From contig JAHQIW010003861.1 in assembly GCA_019055375.1 (NCBI GenBank), forward strand, positions 308,053-372,052: a DNA stretch of 64,000 nucleotides, given 5' to 3'. This DNA comes from Parelaphostrongylus tenuis. Its lineage: Eukaryota > Nematoda > Chromadorea > Rhabditida > Metastrongylidae. Below, one piece after another: positions 24,401 through 35,199 of the stretch. The notes under the pieces are model-generated. The model worked only from the letters and a program-made list of their open reading frames with translations, searched no databases and was not told where the DNA came from. The translations under genes were made by a program, and so were the position numbers. Each line of letters begins with the position of its first letter. The first letter of the stretch is position 1.

Positions 24401-27193
24401 CAAAAATTTATCATACTCGTTGAAAATAGTCTAAAATGACCAACTTTGGATTTCGATTTACTAAGATTAATGACCTATTTGAATGCATATTAGACACAAA
24501 TGCCTCATGTTCATAATTCACTATGGATCTCATCTCTTTATTCATTCGTCAAGCTTCCTCAAAACATTTATTTACTCACTTCTTTCTTATAGGTGATAAA
24601 GTCCCGTCTCATCTTTCGAATCTCAGAAATTGGATACAGCGGCTTATACAGCTGTAGGTGCAACCATAAAATCCGTGTACCATCTCGGTTGGCATATTAG
24701 ACGCTCGCACAATCGTACATTCGATTTACCATATTTTTTGAATCTCATTTGACAATGTTGATATGACAACAATATGCTTAAGCTTTTCTCGAAATATAGG
24801 ATATTCTAAAGTGCGTCATTAGCGGAACTCAAAGAGTTACTCCAAAGAATTTCTCTATGGCTTGCATTTAAGTACGGTTATGTAATTATCTACTGAGTAA
24901 TTATATCAACAACGCTGCTCATATAATGAGAATAACAATTTCCAAATTCTTGAGAGCTCAAAAATCCTGGTATTTTTACTGCTTTTCGCGGTATTGTGAT
25001 GTCTCATATATACCTGAGAGAGTTGAGTGGTGAGCAAAAGCACGGCCTCAGACGGGAGTTGAACCCGCGTTTCATCCTTAGCGGTGAAGCGTGCCACTAA
25101 CACTACACTACCGAGACACATTTGCGCCAATCGCTCATTCTTCAACACCTCTATTTTAGCTATTACTCACCAACCTTTAACAGATTTAGTCAGGTATGCG
25201 ATTTCGCTTTATAAATCCAGTTGAGCCGACAGCCACTGTTAGATATAATTCACAAGAATTCTAGAATTTTGGTAATTCTGGTATTTTCTGGCAAAATCGT
25301 ATACCCGACCTAACCTGTTGAAGGTTGGTGGCTGATAAATAACATAGAGATGTTAAAGAATGAATCGCAGCACAAATGTGCCTCGGTGGTGTAGTGGTAG
25401 TAGCACGCGTCCCCGGTGTGAATGAAACGCGGGTCCAATTCCCGCCTGAGGCCGTGTTTTTGAACCCCACTCAATTCTCTTAGGTATTCTTCATAGCTGG
25501 AATTATTACTCTTGAAAAGTACTGGAATCTATTCCGCGGTATACAACACTCTTTGACTCCCTAACAAGAGAACGAGCTGAGACAATGAGAAAAGAACAAC
25601 ATGTTTAGTGTGGTAAAAATAAAATCAAATCAGCAAATTATGAGAACAGCGCTAACCTTTAAGCCGGGAATCCGCTCCATGTAGTACAACCAGTTAGCAT
25701 TGCTCATACAAGAAAAGCATTCCACTAAAAAAATCTCTATTTTATCTCGATTTTCTAATAAAATGACTATCTAATAAAATGACTGTGATCTCAAAAAAAA
25801 AAAAGATATGGGGCTTGTTCCTTGTCTATCACTTGCTATTGAACGCCCACGTTCCCCTCAATCATTTCGCGTTAAAATCGAAGTTTATTCAGAAACTGGC
25901 AACGAGCAAGACTTCAACGAATCAATTTCTTAAGGCTAGCGTTCTAATGTTAGCTTCATAAAGTAGGGAAAAGGGTTTAAAGAGGCTAAGGAGGTTTGAA
26001 AGTGAGTAAAGAGAGACATAACCACAATACAGTGATATTATAGTGTCGCTGAGTGTTTCTACAGAAAAGTAGTACTATATGAGAATGATCATCTGCCTCA
26101 ACAGAAGCGAAGAGAAGTTGTTTTTTCTTTCGGACAGTCACTTCTTAACGCCTCACAGGGAAGTTGATCATTTGCACAGCGCAACGCGCAAGAGGCGCGC
26201 GATTTTCGTTATTCACTTAGGAATTTTTCTTTGTTTGGAAAGTAAAATCATAGGTTTTTTGTGTATTCTGATTCTCCATAAATTCCTTTACATGGTCGTA
26301 GGTTTTTTGTGCATAGACAACATTTCTGTACAATAAAAACTTTGAGTGCGGAACGTAATTTTCTTTTCGCTCTCACAACGTTCTATGATAGCATTTCGAA
26401 GAATAATTACAGATCGGAATTTTCGAGACTTGAGCTATCGAACGACTTAGAGAGTTTGGCGAGAAGCCACATACAAACCCCAGCCGAGCAAATAAATCAA
26501 ACTGAGTGTGAAACATAATAACATTTTCGCTGCTACAATGTAGTAAATAAACAGCTCAAACATGTTACGAGAATATCATTAATGAGAAAGCTTTTCAAAA
26601 ATTCAACCATATTGTTAAAATTGCAAAGATTCAATTTTTCGAATGATTACCAAGTGCCTAAGAGAGAAATTTTGTCCACCGAGAAAAGTCTTCAAACAAT
26701 TGTGTACCTCAGCTGATACACGTCGTCCCTCAGGGGTTAGATTTTCCTGGCTATTCCCTAGTGATTTGCGTGCATGGTTCACTTCTTTGAGTCATAATAA
26801 GTTGCTGATAATAATCCCATTGTTGAAGGAACAATATTGTCAACCATGTGGAAATTCAAAGTTTTCGTATTGAATATGAAGTTTGGCTATTTTGTTTACG
26901 TTTTGTATGCATACACTAAATCGTAAAGTTGCCATTTCCGTCTGCAGAAAACGTTGGAGAGAAAAGACTCAATGAAAACGCTTACTTCAGCTTATTTAAC
27001 TTCCTTGTCACGAGAATTTCTCAGTTTATAGCTTGAATGTCCTCATATAATCGCTCGCAACACTTTATTGAGGTAATGAAATCAGAGGAGTATTCTAAAC
27101 TTGTTGGCACTTGAAACTGAAAAACGTACTATGTAGGCCTTCGACAATCGTTGGAAATAGCAAGGCGAGCTGAACAGAATTTGCTGCTCTCAT
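21443..27193 (-). CDS. Secreted Ly6/ODR-2-like cysteine-rich protein, copy A (frameshifted)
   Basis: Five exons on the minus strand: 27130-27193, 25657-25724, 24232-24370, 23555-23629, 21443-21596, all with GT/AG borders and matching phases. Exon 1 begins MRAANSVQLALLF, a likely signal peptide. Exon 2 carries CFSCMS. Exon 3 carries ACKGYCVKWASV. Exon 4 carries FLRGCS. Exon 5 carries the closing TACYCKAFMCN followed by a hydrophobic tail (VTILILLFITSFYV, stop 21443-21445). Spaced cysteines, RGC, a C-terminal CxC...CN and a hydrophobic end fit the nematode ODR-2/HOT branch of Ly6 three-finger proteins, usually GPI-anchored at the cell surface. Exon 4 is one base short relative to copy B (ATGCG-CCCGAC), which breaks the frame into exon 5, although exon 5 itself keeps the correct frame. 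It may be a recent pseudogene or a base error. Full length would be 166 residues. Confidence 0.75.
22160..23300. other. Intron 4 of Ly6-like gene A, no separate gene supported
   Basis: The largest intron holds open frames on both strands (for example 22271-22453 minus and 22793-23101 plus) that have partners in copy B. Their differences between the copies are mostly amino-acid changing or include indels, so I do not call them genes. A plus-strand exon-like piece after TTGGATTGCAG at about 23180-23280 changes freely between the copies. Confidence 0.4.
23722..24105. repeat. Outward-facing pair of tRNA-like modules, intron of Ly6-like gene A
   Basis: Left module (minus, about 23722-23795) contains GAGTTGAACTC as an inverted B-box-like T-arm and GCTACTAAGCC as an inverted A-box. 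Right module (plus, about 24030-24105) reads GTGTCGCTGGTGTAATGGTAGCACC and then ACGCGGGATTAACATC. They are imperfect inverted copies with 5' ends facing each other, and both are degraded. They lie between exons 4 and 3 of the Ly6-like gene. Copy B has the same pair at about 54398-54775. Confidence 0.5.
25045..25117 (-). pseudogene. tRNA-like module (SINE head), minus
   Basis: Read on the minus strand: GTCTCGG...CTGAGGC ends that pair as an acceptor-like stem, A-box-like TAGTGTAGTGTTAGTGG, and a T-arm GCGGGTTCAACTCCCGT with the standard TTCAA loop. The anticodon arm does not fold properly, so I call it a tRNA-derived pseudogene rather than a working tRNA. Confidence 0.6.
25380..25452 (+). pseudogene. 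tRNA-like module (SINE head), plus
   Basis: Acceptor-like ends GCCTCGG and CTGAGGC pair over seven bases (one G-T). The D-arm fits GTGT AGTGGTAGTA GCAC. The T-arm is GCGGG TCCAATT CCCGC. The anticodon stem is mismatched and the loop lacks the usual T33, so it is not a convincing functional tRNA. The tRNA-Gly-like A-box suggests the ancestor. Confidence 0.6.
26338..26550. repeat. Dispersed repeat family (GAGTGCRAAACG core), copy 2
   Basis: Contains CTTTGAGTGCGGAACG, TTCTTTTCGCTCTCACAACG, TTGAGCTATCGAACGAC and ACTGAGTGTGAAACAT in this order. The same blocks appear in order at 43920-44130, outside the duplication, so this is a dispersed family rather than part of the gene. Confidence 0.5.
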
Positions 27194-28151
27194 TGTTGCA
27201 GATATCTTGTTGAATTCGGGAATGATTGTCACGCTGTCTAAAAAAAGTCTTACGATCATACTGCTCGGAGGAACACGTGTATTTTTTCGAAAAAAAGTTT
27301 AGCAGTGCTAAGACATGCGAGAGAAAAAGGGCCGATGTGACTGATTCATTCGAAGCGAAAATCTGTATCGAAATCTGTTTCGTCTGGTGCTAGACAAGAA
27401 TGCAGTGGAAAAGCGGGATAGGAATGTTATTCTTTCTCTTCGGCTTTTCAAGTAATGTATCTGAGAGTGGATATTTTTTCGAATGTTTATGAGGACAAGC
27501 AACAGTTGCTGTAAGGTCCTGCGGGCAGGAATGTTTAGTGACTTCCACGTTTGCTTATTTCGACTGTAGCACCTACATTATGAAAAGGGAGAGAGTTCTG
27601 CATAAACACAGAAGAAATTGTTTGCGCGCCAAAAGGTAGTCACAAAGTCAGCTTTTATTTCTTCCAATCAAAAATGATGAATTGGAGCAATATGGAACAA
27701 AGAAAAAAATTTCGTTTGCCGAGCGAAGTATGGTCGGAAGAGAAAATTTAGTTCTTTTTCCAAAAATATTCCCAATAAAACTTGTTGTTTCAAACTTGCG
27801 ATGTTGTATTACCATAGCGAAAAAAAAGTTCGCCAAATTTGATTCTTCTTTATTCTCGAAAATGAAGATTAGAAACGATTGAACTGAAGTAAGTAAAACA
27901 TTTAACACAAGGCTAGTAGAGTCGTGGAGGAAGAAATGTTTTACTGATTTCCTAAAAGCGCTACTTAGATCTTCTATTTAGCTGTAAAACTATTCTGAAA
28001 CCTTTCTGTGTTGGTATTTGATCTCAATACATGTGAGAGACGACTGAGAGATTCAAGGTGTTACGAAAACTATCTAGAGTGATGATGGCTTCTTAGTGTA
28101 GTAGCAGATCAAAATGATAGAAAAAATGGAGAGAGAAAAACTTTGGTAACA

Positions 28152-28315
28152 TAGGAGGCGTTACATGAAGCCTAAGATGGCGCGAGCATAGAAGAGAGCA
28201 TCGCGGTCGGTCGAGATGAATCGTCTGTTTGCGCACCAGATCTATCCTGACTAGTCATCTTAGTCGCATAAACATATTTCACCCCGATATCCTGATAGAT
28301 CTTGGAAGTGAGACA
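28152..28315. promoter_or_regulatory. Conserved non-coding block about 1 kb upstream of Ly6-like gene A
   Basis: About 165 bases from GGAGGCGTTACATGAAGC to GATCTTGGAAGTGAGA are much more similar to copy B (58783-58950) than neighbouring DNA; I count about seven differences. One minus-strand phase is open (IYQDIGVKYVYATKM) but nearly all differences change its residues, so coding is unlikely. Position upstream of the start codon suggests a promoter/enhancer or untranslated exon. This is inference from conservation only. Confidence 0.3.
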
Positions 28316-28801
28316 ATCAGCTAAGTAACTATTCAATGTTCATTTCCGAAAGGATGTAGGAAAAGTGTCTATTGATTATCAAATCATTTTGTCGCTACTT
28401 TTGCCGTTATTCGAAATTATCGATTGCTTTTCAATTGTGCGAAAAGGATGACAAATCGAAAAAATATGAAGAAACTATAACATGTTTGCAGCAATCTTCT
28501 AATACGTTAAAAAACAATTAGACTGTGAAAAGGAAATCGATCACCAACTCATTAAGGACTAATTTTACCAATAACAGTGGCTATTCCAGAGGCTAAATCA
28601 GTTTAACTCACAATATACGAACGGCTAATAAACTCCTACTCTTTTCTGCTCCGTTTTCCTTTTTTTAATATGGTTTTTAGGGCATATCGGCGCGGAATGA
28701 ATTTTTCCAATGAGATGTTTTTCGTACGTTATTATACATCCACAATGCTGTCCCTGCTCTGAGTCTTCTTTCGATTTTCTGAGCCTATTGAGTATACAAA
28801 A

Positions 28802-29025
28802 GCGCTTGTGGCGCAGTGGTTAGAGGTGCTCTGCAACACATGATCGATCATTGGATAACCATTGAGTTAGTCTCACGCAAAGACTTAACAAGCCTTCCGT
28901 CCCTCCTGCTCGCTTAGTGCCAACTTGTGTGAGAGGATAACAACACTGCCCTGGTACATCGGTAGGCCTCCACGAGTCACTGTGAAGGCCAGATATACAT
29001 TCGATCACCTCAAACAGGCAAAACA
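28802..29025 (+). mobile_element. tRNA-derived SINE, family 1
   Basis: Head GCGCTTGTGGCGCAGTGGTTAGAGG is an A-box with tRNA-like context. It is followed by CTCTGCAACA, a body with GTGAGAGGATAACAACACTG, and an end CATCGGTAGGCCTCCACGAG and GTGAAGGCCAGA. Related copies lie at 34139-34350 (-), 41621-41850 (+), 44430-44600 (-) and 59411-59630 (+, the duplicate of this one). The order of blocks is the same in each. Confidence 0.7.
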
Positions 29026-29682
29026 TTGAAGTAGAATTAGCATTTTTTTTTGAGATCTCTTTGTGATAGTCTATCGTGTGACTACGCAGTGAATATACAT
29101 AGAGAGTTAAGCAGCTCCGGAGCCACTAGACTCAATGTGGGCACTGTAGTCTCCATAAGTGCTATGAGTTTAAGCGCTTTTCGCAATCAGAAAAAGTCTG
29201 CTTTTCCCTCTTGTTCTTCCGATGCTCTTGAGCAGCAGATATCATTAAGGGTACATTTGAATCCTCAAAAATTATTTCTAGGCATGATCTTCTTCCTTCA
29301 GTGCTGAGGTTTGTGTTGAAAATTCCTTGGATCATCACCACCCACTAGCCAGTAATTTTATCACTCCAGGTATAGAAACACTTTATCGCACCAATTCTCT
29401 CACTCTTAGTTGTGTTTCCGGGAGAAAAGGTCAAGTTTGTTTTTACCTCCTGAAGGTGTGCAGCCTACAGTACATTGCAGATCGACATTTGTAAATGTCT
29501 CAAGATGGGGAAAAAGGTGGTTGGATCTTCGAAGGCTCACACGCTCTGGGATCTAAGAAGAATGATGCAATGAGTATGTGTAGCTTAGCCAAAAATATCA
29601 GGTTAAATTTAGTAAAATTTTTCAACAAGATAAAAGTATTAATGACCTAAGCAGTCCGTTTTGATGTTTATTTGTGAGGTCT

Positions 29683-29889
29683 CTAGCACAAATTACATGT
29701 GACAACAATTTTTCTTCTTAAACAAATGTACCTCTCTAGCGCTCCGGAAAGACCTGACTTAGCGTCACCGTACGCCTTGAAATGGACGGGGTCGGCTAGC
29801 AGCTTAGATTTTTTCGGAATGCGACTGTTCTCTGTATACTCATTTCTTATCGGGACCACTTGCATGAGAAGGTCAGAGTCGTTTGTCAT
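29683..29889 (-). CDS. Open frame of unknown nature within the duplication
   Basis: Minus-strand frame of 68 codons including QVVPIRNEYTENSRIPKKSK and HFKAYGDAKSGLSGALE. Copy B (about 60290-60490) keeps the sequence but has one-base indels and a stop in the same frame. It reads more like a coding remnant than the surroundings, but I do not recognise it. It may be a transposon or gene fragment. Confidence 0.2.
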   Translation of the reverse strand: MTNDSDLLMQVVPIRNEYTENSRIPKKSKLLADPVHFKAYGDAKSGLSGALERYICLRRKIVVTCNLC

Positions 29890-30376
29890 TCAGATGGCTT
29901 TGCGTAGAAATCGTTGCCATGTTGTAAGTGTCATAATTTTTTCTCATCGCAACACTTTCAATGAATTAGCTGTTTTCTATTCATAAATTTATCAACAATG
30001 TATTCATCAACATAAACAATGATTTGCAACCATTTGCTGGGCAAAGATCGGATGCCTTCCTCCCAGAATGAATAATCCTGACAATCAAAAATGTAGGTGG
30101 CATGGATCTGTGGTTTGGTTGAGCTGGCGAGTCTTCCTTTCAGTATAATGACCTAGTATCCTGCTAAAATTTTGGTGTCCTACCCTGGAAGGTCACCGGG
30201 TCATTTTCCAATTTGTCACAGCCGATAACCCGGTTTAAACAAGAAAAAAATTAAATAAAATAGTTGTGCTAAAGCAGTTATGAACAACCCATAAGGGTGC
30301 GTAAAAAGCTCTGATAAATTTCATATGTTCTTTTATATATTTATGTTATATATATATATGTATACATATATAACCA

Positions 30377-30590
30377 ATTTCGAGACTTTTGGCGCTGGAA
30401 CATTTGGCTGTCAAATTCGCCTGATTTCGATCTAATGAACTACTCCGTGTGGTCCATACTGAAGGAACATGTCTCAGCTATTCGCCAAACTAGCGTAGTT
30501 GCGGATAAAGCGGCTATGACACGCCCTTTGGAGGAAGTTAGGGTCGAAACATGTACAAGCATTTTGTGCAACTCAACTACGGCGATTCGT
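30377..30590 (+). mobile_element. Tc1-like transposase C-terminal fragment
   Basis: Plus-strand reading WLSNSPDFDLMNYSVWSILK matches the Tc1/IS630 block normally written SPDLNPMDYxVWSILK, in which the Asp of PDLN is catalytic and is kept here. The frame continues through IRQTSVVADKAAMTRPLEEV. It starts directly after the right end of duplication copy A. No inverted repeats were identified, and the rest of the transposase is absent. Confidence 0.7.
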
Positions 30591-30967
30591 TGATTTTAGG
30601 ATCAATAACATAAGCACAACTGAAAATAGACGAATGAAGAAAACATATTCTAGACAACGAATTCAATAAAGTCATAAGCATTGATAAAAATATGATATTA
30701 ATGCTAAAAGCAGCAGAATAAAAGTTATCAGAACATTTTACGCGCCCTGCATATGGAATATCTATAAATAACGTGAGCTTCGCCTCGATCCATTGACCCG
30801 TGGCCATTGTATGCCGACTGTAAGTGAAATGGGCAATATCGAGATTACCTAAAGCTACCACCTAAAGCTTGTCCTCAAGCGTGTGATAATAAGTTGCAGA
30901 AAAAGTTCTTTCGTATATTTGAAATTGTGTCAAATCGTCACTGGATCACGATCAGAATCGTCAGTCA

Positions 30968-31303
30968 TCATTCACAGTCATCAATGGATTTTCTCAGATC
31001 GATTAACGACTGCTTTGCAATCGACTTCTCGTGGACTTCGCTTGTCTTGTCGGTTAGTCCGTCTCCTTGATCATGGAATATCTTGAACCGACGCTGAGCT
31101 ATATGAACATCGCAAATTTTGTCATCAAGCGTCTTGTAGATTTGTTGATGAGCCTCAGAAGCGTTGACACTGAGTTTGTAGTGTGAATGGAGCAGCTGGC
31201 AAATTCTTCCTTGGAGAGTTCCATTCTGAAGGTTGTGTAGACAAATGATATAGTGTTCGATGTGCAAGAAAACCAGATTTCCGATGAGTTTGAATTTGTA
31301 CAA
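30968..31303 (-). mobile_element. Mariner transposase N-terminal fragment
   Basis: The 111-codon minus frame contains NASEAHQQIYKTL, RRFKIFHDQGDGLTDK and SIAKQSLIDLRKSIDD. These align with the mariner helix-turn-helix region (NASEAxRNIxxxFGE, RWFxKFRSGD, LRxLIEEDP). Downstream catalytic blocks are not seen. It is a relic of a DNA-binding domain, now degenerate, and unrelated to the mariner at 18518-19243. Confidence 0.6.
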
Positions 31304-31339
31304 AATATATTTGCGAAAATCATTTTCTCTGGCAATACG

Positions 31340-34130
31340 ATAGAACTAATCTACAACCTGTCAATTTAGACAAGTGACACTTCTGACCATCAGAAGCGCA
31401 TGAGCCTTCTGCAATTGGAATCCTTAAGATGTCAAATAAGCAGCAAATGGACAGCCAATTCAATAATCAGAGTTCTTCACAGAAATCCCATATGGTAGAA
31501 TTATTGTTCAGAGAATCATTGCAGCGAACAGAAGCCATTGAAATTCCCGCGCTCCATAAAGGCATCGCCGGGGTCGCTCCAGACACGTGATGATCAGTAG
31601 AAGATAGGTGATAGATTTACCAAAAAATCACTCTGTTGCATGTGATTACGATCACGATACTGTCGTTTCAGGATTTTCACAAATTCGATTAGAAAATAAC
31701 AAAGATGAGACAAGAGTGTGTGAAGAAAAGTGCCATTAATTTATAATCTGGATAGGGACAAATGCTTAGTTGAGCTCTGGAGCGGCTTCCAATGGATAAA
31801 CAAATTAGCGTTCTAACGTCGGCCGACATGTTTGCTAATAACGACAGCCAGAATATAGGAACAACAAGCCTCGGCTTATTGTGCGAGAAAACCACCGATT
31901 GTGTGGGTCACTGTCAGACTTTGACATAACATTACTTTCAACCCGACATATCTCTCCACTTGAAAAACTATCCAGATAAACATTTGGAGACCACTATAGA
32001 TAAATTAGAGGGCAGTGAAATGGTCAGCGGGTAGTCCATCGAGAAATAAGTCCGACTCTCTCGCCTTGCGTTTTCTTGCAGCTTATTTAGAAAGAACTGA
32101 GCTCAGTCATTTCCAAGATTTCATAAACCAGCTGATCCATCATTCTAAGCCTCTGTAAAGAAACGAAACCCTCAAACAGCAGTTGAAACATCATGTGAAC
32201 TATTGGAAAACGGTGGTTGATGATTACAAGCAGATGAATCGGCAAGTGTCGGCGTCTTCGTAAGAGGTTTGATGACAAATCATGCAAAAAAAAAGATGAA
32301 TAAGAGAAATTTCAGAAAATAGTCGGACTTTGAGTTTCATGGGTGAGTGAGAGCGTCATAATGGAATACGGAAATAGCCGTGATATACTCTGTTCGATCG
32401 TATTCCACTATAGTGTGAGTTGAATCAATGTTTGCTCGTCTCTGTCTGCCCAGTAACGCTAAACTGTCGGTCTGGGAAAGACAACTATCCAGTTTGCGAG
32501 CTAATCCCACACGTAGCTTGACACCTTATTCTATGAAAATGGAGTCGCGTGGTTAAACGGCACACTGACAATCGTACGATCTTTTCGAGGAGCAGATATG
32601 AGGCTCTCACATTGTTGAGAAATCATTGATATTTGATTGATGGTAAACTCCTCAGTATAGGGACGAAAGCTGCTAATATGAGATTTTATTCTGAGTCACT
32701 ATCGTATCCCTAAGAGTGGTCGAGCTTCTACCAAATCCTAATAATCAATCTGTGTTGATGGCCAAATTAAAACTCACTAAGCCATATGAAAAGAAGGAAA
32801 TGGGAAACTAAAAAACTATTAAATTAAGAGCGTTCGTCAACGTTCCAAAAAAAGGCGAGTTAGAAATTTTACGATCTCTTGGGAGATTAACGATATCGTA
32901 GTGATGAGCAAACAAAACGTCTAGGGCAAAGCAATCACGTTCGCCGTTTATTTCACATCGATCATCTGAATTCACGGGGCACAATACCAAGGCTGCTCAC
33001 ATAGGACTAAAATCATTACCTGCAGCAAGGAGGAAGTGCTGAAGGTTTGATACGAAAACTTTAAATGAACAAAATTTTGCACAGTTTACAGAGTTAAGCC
33101 ATTGTTGAGCCGGCACGAACAGTGAATTTGCGATAACTTGACCACAATCGCATTAGAGTTTTAGATCGCAGACAAGTGCTTTGTTGTTTCAGTGTTAATG
33201 TAAAAGCGGGCGATTAGCATGACTTTGCTCGGTGTTGAGTCGATTCACGTGGATTATCTACTAGTGCGACAAAAGCAAAAATAAGACCAAGAAAACGCTC
33301 TCTTCTCAATGAGTGATCTTGGACTTAGAGTCAACTCACGTTCTAAATTTCGTTCGTATCTCAGCACTTTTGTGGTTATATTTCGCATTGCATCCTGCCG
33401 TTAAATATGAATTAGACAGAAAAAAAAAGTTGAAAGTTGCTCGCTCATCAAGAACAAAATCCCATTTACGAAGCTGCTTGAGACACGAATACGAAAACAT
33501 GTTTGAAGATTTTTTCTCGAAAAATTAATTGACTACGTTGGTTCATTAACCTGAGCGAGTGATGGAAAAGATATTTGAGTTCCTCTAGTGGATTCACGAA
33601 TTTTCGCCATATCTTTCTCTCTGATCTAGTTCTCTTTTTTTTCTGCTGATAACCGTCTTGTCAATGTCAGTTATTTTCTTTCTTATGACTTCACATTCCC
33701 CTGTATTTTCAAACATGCTGTCCAGCAAAGTGGGCTGACTTCAATTGTATTCTAAGACTTAGGGGACAATCGTTTGAATTGCAGCACGCAGCGCCATTCG
33801 GTATCGTCCTGTGACATTCGTTATATAATTAGTGTTTACTTGCGTTTTAAATAGATTTCAAACTTTCTTTTATTCTATTTAGCCTCCTTAGCTTTCACAC
33901 GCTATTCCATGGTTTTGATACATTTAAAACTCTTGTGTGTAGGGAAAAACACTATTCGCTAAATTATACTGTTCCTTGGCATCCAGTCAGTTGTAATAAG
34001 CTGCGCAAGAAATATTAGGATGCCAATCTTCCAGTTCTGATATCCCGTCATTCCATAAAAACTCAGGCTCTTGTAGTTGATCGATCCCGCACGAATGCGC
34101 TTTGCATTCGTCGTTGATTTTTGGCTTCGC
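31340..34130. other. Stretch without a supported gene
   Basis: Short frames only. At 32140-32230 a copy of the CCTCAAACAGCA dispersed repeat is present. At 32808-32965 (-) a phase with DDRCEINGERDCFALDVLF follows an acceptor-like AATTCAG and could be an orphan exon. At 32085-32155 (+) TTTTCTTGCAG is followed by 24 open codons and a stop. None could be joined into a gene. Confidence 0.35.
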
Positions 34131-34138
34131 TTTGGCTG

Positions 34139-34350
34139 TTATAAAGTATGGCTAACCTTTACAATGGCTCGCAGTCGCCTACCGATGTACGAAACCAGTG
34201 CTACCATCCTCTTAGAAAAATCTGCTACCAATTCGCTGACTCCAGAGGGATGGCAGACTTCGTGGGCCTTAAGCGCGGGATTGAACAATGGATCATCACT
34301 TGATGGGTGTTGCAGTGCACCTCTGACCACTGCGGCACACGCGCCATCAT
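34139..34350 (-). mobile_element. tRNA-derived SINE, family 1 (minus)
   Basis: The minus strand starts GCGCGTGTGCCGCAGTGGTCAG, then GTGCACTGCAACA, a B-box-like TTCAATCCCGC, and ends with CATCGGTAGGCGACTGCGAG and GTAAAGGTTAGCCA. The block order is identical to the copy at 28802-29025. Open frames on both strands here are produced by the SINE. Confidence 0.65.
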
Positions 34351-34565
34351 TTCATACGATATCAATACTTATCAGAGTGAGTGAAAATCGAGAATTATGA
34401 TTGGTGTGTCAAAATTATGCTGCATACTGCATGCGATGCCAATTCACTAACGATTTTAAAAGACATTTCAAAGACTACCTCACTTTAGAAGTTGGGTTTC
34501 TATAGGATAGCAGCAGTGATCTTGTTCTATCGTTCTATAGTGATGATTTCTATCTAAATAAAAAG

Positions 34566-34670
34566 AGTGATGGGGCAGCGATGGACTCGGTGGTGTGATG
34601 ATGTTTACACGCGCCTCCGAGATTGTGAAAAGTCGGTCTGACTCCCTTCTGAGGTCGGACTGTTGTACTC
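34566..34670 (+). mobile_element. tRNA-derived repeat, family 2 (single copy)
   Basis: ACTCGGTGGTGTGATGATG, ACACGCGCCTCCGAG and CCTTCTGAGGTCGGACTG follow the plan of the tRNA-like modules in the Ly6-like introns (CCTCGGTGGTGTAGTGGTAG ... CGCCTGAGGCCG). It is strongly degraded and has no inverted partner nearby. Confidence 0.4.
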
Positions 34671-35199
34671 CCTTTGAACTTTTTTACATTACATTTATAA
34701 CATGATGCCATTGCTAGAAAGCTGTAAGATGAATTCATGTGGATGAATTTTTTTATATTCACTTTTTGTGCATTGTAAACATTATTCACTGCGATAACAT
34801 TAATCACTAGCAATGCGCACTAATTCACGCGCTCTTCAAATTTCTGTCCAGTTTAATGTCCTCACATAATTTTTTGTACCCTGATCAGTTCCCACCTCTC
34901 TAAATGAACTCATTGCCTCCACGGGCAAGGGGTTTTGGAGGTATGTATGTGCATTAGAAATCTCTTGATTTACGTTTTGCGAGTACCATTCTCCATTTAT
35001 ATCATACTTCAAGCAATACTAATCAACTCTTTGCACGCGATTATAATGCTGCTAATTATAGAAGTTGTGAGAACGAATGTGTCCGAAGAGATATTCTGAG
35101 TGAAAGGTCTTATCATGTCAATAGTTATCAATCGGAATCCTGCTGGCAATCAGTGACGATATGGGACAAGGAGGATACATCATGACTATCAATGAAATT

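Larger units (their letters stand above)
25010..25485. repeat. Inverted pair of tRNA-derived elements, intron of Ly6-like gene A
   Basis: Two arms of about 190-200 bases, 25010-25205 (minus) and 25285-25485 (plus), share the same plan: leader with AAGGTTGGTG, then CAAATGTG, a 73-base tRNA-like core, and a GCCGTGTTTTTG-type tail. The arms are inverted with leaders facing inward. The whole sits between exons 3 and 2 of the Ly6-like gene. Copy B has the equivalent at about 55675-56165. Confidence 0.7.
18341..30372 (+). repeat. Segmental duplication, copy A (direct)
   Basis: From TTAGGGAGCTCATC at the left to a TA microsatellite at the right, this region matches 49561-61005 in the same orientation and gene order. 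By eye, similarity is around nine bases in ten over most of the length, with many small indels. The largest differences seen are about 335 bp at 21803-22147 and two gaps in the mariner that are present here and absent in copy B. It contains a mariner element, a Ly6-like gene, tRNA-like inverted pairs and a SINE, all shared with copy B, so these predate the duplication. Confidence 0.95.

Noticed and set aside
25380..25452. Functional tRNA gene
   Set aside because: Acceptor and T-arms fold, but the anticodon arm is mismatched and lacks T33; degraded inverted partners and SINE tails show it is a tRNA-derived repeat.
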